Shown here: piece after piece, positions 1 to 5,272 of the stretch
How the letters are laid out: every line of letters begins with the position of its first letter
Position numbering within the stretch: position 1 is the first letter of the stretch
NCBI GenBank assembly: GCA_025458985.1
Contig: JALORM010000176.1
Location: forward strand, 1 to 5,272
DNA length: 5,272 nt
Source: Paracoccaceae bacterium
GTDB lineage: Bacteria; Pseudomonadota; Alphaproteobacteria; Rhodobacterales; Rhodobacteraceae
Reading direction: 5' to 3'
Notes under the pieces: model-generated
Seen by the model: only the letters and a program-made list of their open reading frames with translations
What the model was told of the DNA's origin: nothing
Database searches by the model: none
Translations under genes and position numbers: made by a program

Positions 1-297
1 CCAGGCCCCGGTGACGCCGGTCATCTGCGGCACGTCGCCCATCGCGAAGGCAATGTCGCCCCCGGGCTCCGAGCGGTTGCGGAACAGCCGGGCCGGGTCT
101 TCGCCGCCCGCGACGAACAGGTCGGGCAGCGCGTCGCCGTCGCAGTCCAGGACCGCGACCCCGCCGCCCACGAAATGCTCCCACCCGCCGGCGTAGACAT
201 GGGCGACCGGCAGGGCCCCGGAACGGTCCTCGAAGCGCGGCCCCGCCACGGCAGGAGCCGCCGCAAGGATCACGGCTGCAACTGCTGCCGCCCTCAT
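1..297 (-). CDS. Secreted FG-GAP/VCBS-repeat (CRTAC1-like) protein, N-terminal part, runs off left edge
   Basis: The 99 codons read leftward from ATG 297-295 without a stop, so the gene continues beyond the window. Residues 1-18 form a typical Sec signal peptide: Met-Arg, a run of Ala/Val/Ile/Leu, and an AVA cleavage site before Gly19. The mature start (FEDRSG, then a His and a GGGVAVLD stretch) leads into an Asp-rich calcium loop DCDGDALPD at 51-59, followed by LFVAGG and LFRNRS. That is the pattern of a first FG-GAP/VCBS beta-propeller blade as in CRTAC1-like proteins. The product is probably exported and propeller-folded; its ligand is unknown. The start overlaps the xylR stop as ATGA, and a GAGG ribosome site (305-308) lies inside the end of xylR, 7 nt from the ATG, so the two genes are probably co-transcribed and translationally coupled. 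The family call is from motifs only, and the function is not known. Confidence 0.8.
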   Translation of the reverse strand, partial: MRAAAVAAVILAAAPAVAGPRFEDRSGALPVAHVYAGGWEHFVGGGVAVLDCDGDALPDLFVAGGEDPARLFRNRSEPGGDIAFAMGDVPQMTGVTGAW

Positions 298-1571
298 CCC
301 GCCACCTCGCGCGCGGGGCCTAGCCGCGCCTCGGTCACCGCCGAAAGCGCCAGCGCCGCTGCCCCATGCGCCCAGAGCAGGTCACCCCAAGCGTGAACCT
401 CGATCCGCGGCGGCGGGCGGTTGGCCTGAAGCATAAGGCTTTCCATCTCGGCCAGCGTGTCGGCGGCATAGAGGTAGTCGTAGCGCATCCGCTCGCCTGA
501 CAGGATGATGAGGCCGGGGTCGAACAGGTTGACCACGTTCGCCAGCCCCACCGCAAGGTAGCGCCCGGCCCGCCGGAAGATCGACCGCGCCGCCTTGTTG
601 CCGGCCTTTGCGTGGTCGAAGAGGCTTTCCAGCTGGACGCTGACCGACTGCCCCTCGCGATGCATCATGTTGAGCGCTGTGGCGGCCTCGCGGGCCAGCG
701 CATAGTCGGCGACGTAGGCCTCGAGGCAGCCGCGCTGGCCGCATCGGCAGAGCGCCCCGTCAAGCTGCACCTTCGTGTGGCCGAGTTCCGTGCCGAGGCC
801 TCGCGCCCCGCGATAGACCCGGTGGTTGACCACAAGCCCCATGCCGACCCCGTGTTCGATGGTGACCACGGCGAAATCCGCAAGCTCGCGTCCCGCGCCG
901 AACCAGAGTTCGGCCAGAGCGACGAGGTTGGCGTCGTTGTCGACATGCACGGGCAGGCCGAGCCGCGCGGTGGCGGCCGCCGCGAGGTCGGCGTCGCGTT
1001 CGCGCAGGACCGACGACCAATGCACCCGCCCGGCCGCGGCGTCGATGAAGCCGGGCACGCCCAGCCCCACGGCCGACAGTGCCCGCCGGTCGACCCCGGC
1101 CTTGGCGGCGACCTGGGCAAGCAGGCGGTCGGCGGCTTCGACGAGATCGTCCAGGCTGTGCTCGCCCGGCCGCTGCGGCTGCGCATCGCTGGCGACGAGG
1201 CGTCCGGCGAAATCCACGATCACCGCGGTATGCTCGCGGTCGGACAGCTTGATGCCGGCCACCAGATGCGCCTGCGGGCGCACCCCCAGCGCGACCGGCG
1301 GACGGCCCCGGCTGCTGTCGCCCTCGCGCGGGGCGGCGACCTCCTCGATCAGGCCCGCCTCGATCAGTTCCGAGGTGATCGCCGTGACCGAGGCGGGACT
1401 GACGCCCAGTTCCTTGGCGACCTGCACCCGTGGGAGGGTGCCGGCGGCGCGGATGCGTTCGAACACCTGCTGACGGAGCGGGCGCAGCGAATCGGAGAAC
1501 GGCTGGATCAGCGGGCCCACGCCCTGCCGTTCCGCCTCTTCCGGCGCGCCCGGGCCGCCATAGGGCACCAT
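294..1571 (-). CDS. xylR: ROK-family transcriptional repressor, probable xylose regulator XylR
   Basis: This 425-residue protein has the usual length and layout of a ROK repressor. A winged helix-turn-helix lies at about residues 32-80 (the region with VAKELGVSPASVTAITSEL), and an actin-like ROK sugar-sensing domain spans about 100-410. The domain shows VDNDAN (210-215), a GVGMG turn (241-245), ELGH (262-265) and the ROK zinc site CRCGQRGCLE (275-284). The phosphate-binding D-x-G-G-T motif of ROK kinases is absent; the equivalent position reads AGIKLSDREH (105-114). It therefore looks like a sensor and not a working kinase. ROK regulators of this kind typically release DNA when bound to sugar. 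Xylose as the effector is inferred from the divergent xylFHG genes. The chosen ATG (1571-1569) has a GGTGG-containing purine-rich ribosome site 5 nt upstream. Its stop overlaps the next gene's ATG. Confidence 0.9.
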   Translation of the reverse strand: MVPYGGPGAPEEAERQGVGPLIQPFSDSLRPLRQQVFERIRAAGTLPRVQVAKELGVSPASVTAITSELIEAGLIEEVAAPREGDSSRGRPPVALGVRPQAHLVAGIKLSDREHTAVIVDFAGRLVASDAQPQRPGEHSLDDLVEAADRLLAQVAAKAGVDRRALSAVGLGVPGFIDAAAGRVHWSSVLRERDADLAAAATARLGLPVHVDNDANLVALAELWFGAGRELADFAVVTIEHGVGMGLVVNHRVYRGARGLGTELGHTKVQLDGALCRCGQRGCLEAYVADYALAREAATALNMMHREGQSVSVQLESLFDHAKAGNKAARSIFRRAGRYLAVGLANVVNLFDPGLIILSGERMRYDYLYAADTLAEMESLMLQANRPPPRIEVHAWGDLLWAHGAAALALSAVTEARLGPAREVAG

Positions 1572-1592
1572 TTATTCCACCCCCCGAATAAA
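1571..1592. promoter_or_regulatory. Perfect inverted repeat, candidate ROK-regulator operator at the xylR start
   Basis: TTTATTC (1571-1577) and GAATAAA (1586-1592) are perfect 7-bp complements separated by 8 bp of almost pure C. The repeat overlaps the first base of xylR and its ribosome-binding region. AT-rich arms of the TTATT type are known for operators of the ROK repressors Mlc and NagC. Binding here would block xylR expression (autorepression). Assignment to this XylR is inferred. Confidence 0.55.
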
Positions 1593-1697
1593 AACCGGTC
1601 CCAACCGAAGCCGGATCGTCGCTGCACCGCCGGAAAAGCCGCTGCGATGCAGCAAAAATGCCTTTCCGACAGGCGCGCACCACGATGGGCCGACATT

Positions 1698-1719
1698 TTT
1701 ATTTTGACAACTGAAATTA
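1698..1719. promoter_or_regulatory. Degenerate second copy of the operator, over the xylF -35 box
   Basis: TTTATTT (1698-1704), 8 bp, then GAAATTA (1713-1719). This has the same 7-8-7 geometry as the perfect repeat at 1571-1592 and matches its arms at 10 of 14 positions, the left arm better than the right. It covers the TTGACA of the putative xylF promoter, where a bound repressor would exclude RNA polymerase. The centre-to-centre distance to the first site is 127 bp, about 12 helical turns. The match is partial, so this is a candidate only. Confidence 0.4.
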
Positions 1720-1732
1720 TCAGCCGCAGATT
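1704..1732 (+). promoter_or_regulatory. Putative housekeeping-sigma promoter for xylFH-xylG/B
   Basis: A consensus -35 TTGACA (1704-1709) is followed after a 17-bp spacer by CAGATT (1727-1732), a weak -10 matching TATAAT at three of six positions. This would place the transcript start near 1739 and leave a leader of about 55 nt before the xylF ATG. The strong -35 with poor -10 is common in high-GC alphaproteobacteria. The start site is not proven. Confidence 0.5.
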
Positions 1733-1794
1733 GCGCCCGTCACGGCGAATCCGCCGGACCGGCCATTCGGCCATTGCCATCGGGAGGTTACATG

Positions 1795-2814
1795 ATGCGC
1801 AACGTACTTCTGGCTGCCGTGGTCGCCACGGCGGGCCTTTCGACCGCCAGCTTCGCCCAGACCGTCGGTGTGAGCTGGTCGAACTTCCAGGAAGAGCGCT
1901 GGAAGACCGACGAGGCCGCGATCAAGTCGGCGCTGGAAGCCGCGGGTGCGACCTACGTCTCGGCCGACGCGCAGGCCTCGGCCGCCAAGCAGCTCACCGA
2001 CATCGAGGCGCTGATCGCGCAGGGCGTCGACGCGCTGATCATCCTGGCGATGGACAAGGACGCGATCGGCCCGGCCGTCGACATGGCCGCCGCCGAAGGC
2101 ATCCCGGTCGTCGGCTACGACCGTCTGATCGAGGACGAGCGCGCCTTCTACCTGACCTTCGACAACAAGGGCGTGGGCCGGATCATCGCCGAGTCGGTGC
2201 AGGCCGCGCAGCCCGAGGGCAACTACGCCATCATCAAGGGCGACCCAGGCGACCCGAACGCCGGCTTCCTGCTGGAAGGCATGATGGAGGTGATCGGCGA
2301 CGAAGTGGCCGCGGGCACCATCAAGATCGTGGGCGAGGCGCATTCCGACGGCTGGAAGCCCGAGAACGCGCAGAAGAACATGGAGCAGATCCTCACCGCC
2401 AACAACAACGAGGTGGATGCGGTCCTGTCGCAGAACGACGGCATGGCCGGCGGCGTGATCGCCGCGCTTCAGGCGCAGGGCCTGACCATCCCGGTCGGCG
2501 GCCAGGACGGCGACCTCGCCGCGCTGAACCGCGTGGCCCGCGGCTCGCAGACCGTCTCGGTCTGGAAGGACAGCCGCCAGCTTGGCGCGGCGGCCGCCAA
2601 CATCGCGCTGGCGCTTGCCGGCGGCACCGCGATGGACGCCGTCGAGGGCGCCGAGAAGTGGTCGGGCGGCGAGAAGGGCGTCGAGATGAACGCCATCTTC
2701 CTGGCCCCCACCCCGATCACGAAGGACAACCTCGATGTCGTGATCGACGCCGGCCACATCTCGAAGGAACAGGCCTGCGAAGGCGCCATGGACGGCGTCG
2801 CCGCCTGCCAGTGA
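1795..2814 (+). CDS. xylF: D-xylose ABC transporter periplasmic substrate-binding protein XylF
   Basis: The 339-residue protein has a signal peptide (about 1-21: MRN, hydrophobic Leu/Val/Ala core, cleavage near SFA-Q) and then a two-lobed type I periplasmic binding fold. It resembles E. coli XylF throughout: VSWSNFQEERW (26-36), YDRLI (108-112), FDN (122-124), GDPGDPNA (149-156), SDGWKPENAQ (184-193), SQNDG (212-216), GGQDGD (235-240) and WKDS (257-260). The Arg, Asp, Asn, Trp and Lys in these motifs correspond to the sugar-contacting positions of that family, so D-xylose is the likely ligand. It acts in the periplasm and delivers sugar to XylH. GGGAGG at 1782-1787 lies 7 nt before ATG 1795 and 4 nt before ATG 1792, so either Met could start. 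A TTG at 1774 would place the ribosome site inside the coding sequence and is unlikely. The gene is first in the operon, with a hairpin-bearing gap after it. Confidence 0.95.
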   Translation: MRNVLLAAVVATAGLSTASFAQTVGVSWSNFQEERWKTDEAAIKSALEAAGATYVSADAQASAAKQLTDIEALIAQGVDALIILAMDKDAIGPAVDMAAAEGIPVVGYDRLIEDERAFYLTFDNKGVGRIIAESVQAAQPEGNYAIIKGDPGDPNAGFLLEGMMEVIGDEVAAGTIKIVGEAHSDGWKPENAQKNMEQILTANNNEVDAVLSQNDGMAGGVIAALQAQGLTIPVGGQDGDLAALNRVARGSQTVSVWKDSRQLGAAAANIALALAGGTAMDAVEGAEKWSGGEKGVEMNAIFLAPTPITKDNLDVVIDAGHISKEQACEGAMDGVAACQ

Positions 2815-2827
2815 CCTGAACGGACCG

Positions 2828-2853
2828 CCCGGTCGCGCCTCGGCGCGGCCGGG
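2828..2853 (+). other. Stable 11-bp hairpin in the xylF-xylH gap
   Basis: CCCGGTCGCGC (2828-2838) pairs with GCGCGGCCGGG (2843-2853) over 11 positions, one of them a U-G wobble, closing a CUCG tetraloop. It begins 13 nt after the xylF stop. No T-run follows, so it is not a classical intrinsic terminator. Hairpins at this place in binding-protein operons (malE-malF is the known case) protect the upstream message from 3' decay and raise binding protein over permease. That role here is inferred. Confidence 0.6.
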
Positions 2854-2859
2854 ACCCCT

Positions 2860-2882
2860 GCGGCACCGCACCAGGGTGCCGC
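2860..2882 (+). other. Second hairpin in the xylF-xylH gap
   Basis: GCGGCACC (2860-2867) and GGTGCCGC (2875-2882) are perfect 8-bp complements around a 7-nt loop, placed 6 nt after the first hairpin. No T-tract follows. Together the two stems form a tandem block that could stabilise the xylF 3' end or partly attenuate transcription into xylH. Confidence 0.5.
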
Positions 2883-2963
2883 CCGCCGCCCGCATCCAAG
2901 GGCAGGCCCGGCACACGCCAACGACACGAAGCGCCCCAGGCGCCCGAGGGGAGGCCAGAATCC

Positions 2964-4283
2964 ATGTCCGACGCCACGACCGCTGCGTCCGGCCGCGATC
3001 AGCAGGGCGGCGCCGTCGCGCGCTTCTTCCGCGCGACCGAGATCGACACCCGCCTGCTGGGCATGTGCGGCGCCCTTCTTGCAATCTGGCTGGGCTTCCA
3101 CTTCTACGGCTACTTCGTGAACGGGTTCGGTGCCTTCCTGACACCGCGCAACCTCTGGAACCTGTCGGTCCAGACCTCGTCCATCGGCATCATGGCGACC
3201 GGCATGGTGCTGGTCATCGTCACCCGCAACATCGACCTGTCGGTGGGCTCGCTGCTGGGCTTCTGCGCCACCATCATGGGGGTCCTGCAGGTCTACGGCC
3301 TGCCGCCGATCCTGGGCCTCGGCCACCCCCTGATCTGGATCATCGCCGTCGTCACCGGCATGGCGACCGGTTGCCTCATCGGCGCCTTCCACGGCTGGCT
3401 GATCGGGTACCGCAAGATCCCGGCCTTCATCGTCACGCTGGGCGGGCTTCTGGTCTGGCGCGGTTCGGCGTTCCTCGTGGCACGGGGCGAGACGATCTCG
3501 CCCGTCGATTCCACCTTCGCGCTGCTCGGGGGCGGGCCCTATGGCGCGGTCGGCGCGACCGGCAGCTGGATCGTCGGCCTTCTGGGATGCCTCGGCATCC
3601 TGTTCCTGATCGTCAACGGCCGCCGCCAGCGGCGCAAGTTCCAGTTTCCGCTGCGCCCGGTATGGGCGGAATGGTTCCTGGCCGCACTGGGCTGCGGGCT
3701 GATCCTGGGCGCGGTCCTGCTGGTCAACTCCTACCCCTGGCCGCGCGGGATCGTCGCGCAGTACGCCGAGGCAAATGGGATCGAGGTGCCCGAGGGCGGC
3801 CTCTTCATCTCGCACGGCTTTGCGATCCCGGTCCTGATCCTGCTGGCCGTCGCCATCGTGATGACCTTCATCACCACCCGCACCCGGTTCGGCCGCTACG
3901 TCTACGCGATGGGCGGCAACCCCGACGCGGCCGAGCTTGCCGGCATCAACACCCGCCTGATGACGGTGAAGATCTTCGCGCTGATGGGCACGCTCGCCGG
4001 CCTGTCGGCGGTGGTCGCCTCGGCCCGCCTGAACTCGGCCACGAACGCGCTGGGCACCCTGGACGAGCTTTACGTCATCGCCGCCGCGGTGATCGGGGGC
4101 ACCTCGCTCGCCGGGGGCATCGGCACGATCTACGGCGCGATCCTCGGCGCGCTGGTCATGCAGTCGCTGCAGACGGGCATGGTGCTGATCGGCTTCGACG
4201 CGGCGATCCAGCAGATCGTCGTCGGCACCGTCCTCGTCGTCGCGGTCTACCTCGACATCCTCTATCGCCGCCGGTCCAAGTGA
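2964..4283 (+). CDS. xylH: D-xylose ABC transporter permease XylH
   Basis: This is a 439-residue polytopic inner-membrane protein of the BPD_transp_2 (ribose/xylose/branched-chain amino acid type) permease family, which forms the channel for xylose with XylG. About ten hydrophobic segments are visible, for example near 31-52, 73-88, 93-110, 123-145, 153-172, 201-218, 237-255, 283-304, 336-355 and 370-430 (the last region holding more than one). Family motifs include RNIDLSVG (88-95), TLGGLLVWRG (158-167), GGNPDAAELAGI (317-328, the cytoplasmic coupling region facing the ATPase) and GGTSLAGGIGT (378-388). It is longer than E. coli XylH (about 393 residues), with an extended basic loop at 219-232 and a Pro/Gly-rich loop at 256-284. 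The ATG has GGGGAGG (2948-2954) 9 nt upstream. The xylG start follows 11 bp after its stop, so the two are in one operon. Confidence 0.94.
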   Translation: MSDATTAASGRDQQGGAVARFFRATEIDTRLLGMCGALLAIWLGFHFYGYFVNGFGAFLTPRNLWNLSVQTSSIGIMATGMVLVIVTRNIDLSVGSLLGFCATIMGVLQVYGLPPILGLGHPLIWIIAVVTGMATGCLIGAFHGWLIGYRKIPAFIVTLGGLLVWRGSAFLVARGETISPVDSTFALLGGGPYGAVGATGSWIVGLLGCLGILFLIVNGRRQRRKFQFPLRPVWAEWFLAALGCGLILGAVLLVNSYPWPRGIVAQYAEANGIEVPEGGLFISHGFAIPVLILLAVAIVMTFITTRTRFGRYVYAMGGNPDAAELAGINTRLMTVKIFALMGTLAGLSAVVASARLNSATNALGTLDELYVIAAAVIGGTSLAGGIGTIYGAILGALVMQSLQTGMVLIGFDAAIQQIVVGTVLVVAVYLDILYRRRSK

Positions 4284-4294
4284 GGGAGGCAAGC

Positions 4295-5272
4295 ATGGTC
4301 GACCGTTCCGGAACCCCGCTCGTCGAGCTGCGCGACATCTCGATCGCCTTCGGCGGCATCAAGGCCGTCGACCACGTCACGGTCGACCTCTTTCCCGGCG
4401 AGGTGGTCGGGCTTCTCGGCCACAACGGCGCGGGCAAGTCCACGCTGATCAAGTGCCTGTCGGGCGCCTACCAGAAGGATTCGGGCCAGATCCTGATCAA
4501 CGGCCAGCCGGTCGAGATCAGCAACCCCCGCGACGCGCGCGCCTACAATATCGAGACGATCTACCAGACCCTGGCGCTGGCCGACAACCTGGACGCGGCC
4601 GCGAACCTGTTCCTGGGGCGCGAGCTGACGACCGCCTTCGGCACTGTCGACGACGTGCAGATGGAGGCCGAGACGCGCAAGATCATGGCGCGGCTCAACC
4701 CGAACTTCCGCAAGTTCAAGGACCCGGTGTCTGCGCTCTCGGGCGGGCAGCGCCAGTCGGTGGCCATCGCGCGCGCCGTCTACTTCAACGCGCGGATCCT
4801 CATCATGGACGAACCCACCGCCGCACTCGGCCCGCAAGAGACGCAGATGGTGGCCGAGCTGATCGGCGAGCTGAAGCGCCAGGGCCTCGGCATCTTCCTG
4901 ATCGACCACGACGTGCACCAGGTGAAGAACCTCTGCGACCGTGGCGGCGTGATGTACCTCGGGTTCGATCTGGGAACCTCGGGGGTCAAGGGCATCCTGA
5001 TCGACGAGGCGCAGGCGGTGGTCGCCGAGGCTTCGGCGCCGCTGTCGGTGAGCCGCCCGCACGACGGCTGGTCGGAACAGAACCCGGCCGACTGGCTGGC
5101 CGCCGCCGAGGCGGTGATGGACGCGCTCGCCGCCAGGCAATCGCTGGGCGCGGTCCGCGGGATCGGACTTTCTGGGCAGATGCACGGCGCGACGCTGCTC
5201 GACGCCGCCGACGAGGTGATCCGTCCCTGCATCCTGTGGAACGACACCCGCGCGCACGAAGAGGCGGCCGAG
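4295..5272 (+). CDS. xylG-xylB: XylG-XylB in-frame fusion: xylose ABC ATPase (C-terminally truncated) joined to xylulokinase; incomplete at right edge
   Basis: One uninterrupted frame of 326 codons runs to the window edge. Residues 1-219 are a XylG-type ABC ATPase: Walker A GHNGAGKST (42-50), Q-loop YQTLALADN (90-98), signature LSGGQ (148-152), Walker B ILIMDEP with catalytic Glu173 (168-174), D-loop region AALGPQET (176-183) and H-loop His205 in LIDHDV. The usual tail after CDR-x-x-VM (KNG, then the last strands and helix, about 40 residues) is missing. From Met220 the frame is a canonical xylulokinase N-terminus: MYLGFDLGTSGVKG with phosphate-binding Asp225, SRPHDGW, GQMHGATLL (294-302, sugar site) and WNDTR (315-319), colinear with residue 1 onward of E. 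coli XylB. The ribosome site GGGAGG (4284-4289) lies 5 nt before the ATG. The single frame is directly seen. Whether it is a natural fusion or an assembly deletion cannot be told here. If XylB is full length, the product would be about 700 residues. Confidence 0.85.
   Translation, partial: MVDRSGTPLVELRDISIAFGGIKAVDHVTVDLFPGEVVGLLGHNGAGKSTLIKCLSGAYQKDSGQILINGQPVEISNPRDARAYNIETIYQTLALADNLDAAANLFLGRELTTAFGTVDDVQMEAETRKIMARLNPNFRKFKDPVSALSGGQRQSVAIARAVYFNARILIMDEPTAALGPQETQMVAELIGELKRQGLGIFLIDHDVHQVKNLCDRGGVMYLGFDLGTSGVKGILIDEAQAVVAEASAPLSVSRPHDGWSEQNPADWLAAAEAVMDALAARQSLGAVRGIGLSGQMHGATLLDAADEVIRPCILWNDTRAHEEAAE
4952..5272 (+). other. xylB: Xylulokinase (XylB, FGGY family) portion of the fused frame, with its own ATG
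   Basis: This segment encodes the first 107 residues of XylB, which phosphorylates D-xylulose with ATP to D-xylulose 5-phosphate in the cytoplasm. The ATG at 4952 matches the normal start Met of the family, so no XylB residue is lost at its N-terminus. No GGAGG-like ribosome site lies in the 20 bases before it; the nearest purine-rich stretch is GTGGCGG, a poor match. Independent translation from this ATG would be weak, and the kinase would be made mainly as part of the fused chain. The rest of XylB (about 380 residues, including the second FGGY domain) lies outside the window. Confidence 0.75.

Noticed and set aside
1641..1653. Small hairpin GCTGC-GAT-GCAGC in the divergent region, considered as an operator or xylR leader structure
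   Set aside because: The stem is only 5 bp with a 3-nt loop, in GC-rich DNA where such pairs are frequent. No second copy or nearby promoter element supports it.
1774..1794. TTG at 1774 as an upstream xylF start
   Set aside because: It would put the GGGAGG ribosome site inside the coding sequence and add seven residues before a normal signal peptide. ATG 1795 (or 1792) fits better.
1572..1794. A minus-strand promoter for xylR
   Set aside because: TTGTCA (complement of 1706-1711) could serve as a -35, but no acceptable -10 follows at 16-18 bp. The promoter must lie here, but I cannot place it.
612..2819. Very long plus-strand open frame (735 codons) antisense to xylR and out of frame over xylF
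   Set aside because: It crosses the promoter region and two well-supported genes on different strands. Its product is Arg/Gly/Ala-rich low-complexity text without a recognisable domain, which is typical of stop-poor shadow frames in GC-rich DNA.
2469..4292. Long minus-strand open frame (607 codons) opposite xylF and xylH
   Set aside because: Asp/Gln/Arg/His-rich composition with no fold-like pattern, lying exactly opposite a clear permease gene. It is an antisense shadow.
4262..5257. Minus-strand open frame (331 codons) opposite the xylG-xylB fusion
   Set aside because: Antisense shadow of a strongly motif-supported gene. Its composition (Val/Asp/Arg/His-rich) is the usual mirror of GC-rich coding DNA.

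Overview
The window reads as a D-xylose uptake and catabolism locus from a high-GC alphaproteobacterium, most likely Rhodobacterales/Rhodobacteraceae. The basis is the strongly G/C-biased third codon positions, the layout of a ROK regulator divergent from xylF-xylH-xylG, and the style of the encoded proteins. The lineage is inferred from sequence character and was not searched.

Leftward arm (minus strand, 1-1571): a ROK-family XylR-like repressor (1571 to 294) is followed by a secreted FG-GAP/VCBS (CRTAC1-like) protein. The two genes share an ATGA stop/start overlap. The secreted protein runs off the left edge after 99 codons.

Divergent control region (1572-1794, 223 bp): it holds a perfect inverted repeat TTTATTC-N8-GAATAAA touching the xylR start codon. 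A degenerate copy with the same geometry overlaps a consensus TTGACA -35 box facing xylF. This looks like a ROK operator pair controlling both directions.

Rightward arm (plus strand, 1795-5272): xylF (periplasmic xylose-binding protein), a 149-bp gap with two stable hairpins and no T-tract, xylH (membrane permease), then 11 bp later xylG (ATPase). The expected job is that XylF captures xylose in the periplasm, XylH/XylG import it, and xylulokinase XylB phosphorylates xylulose after isomerisation. No xylA is present in the window.

The main anomaly is at the right end. The xylG reading frame does not end as an ABC ATPase. After the H-loop, at residue 219, it passes in frame and without a stop into the initiator methionine of a canonical xylulokinase (XylB), which continues to the window edge. 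About 40 C-terminal XylG residues are missing, together with any xylG-xylB spacer. This is either a true XylG-XylB fusion made by an in-frame deletion or an assembly/cloning deletion. The sequence alone cannot decide between them.
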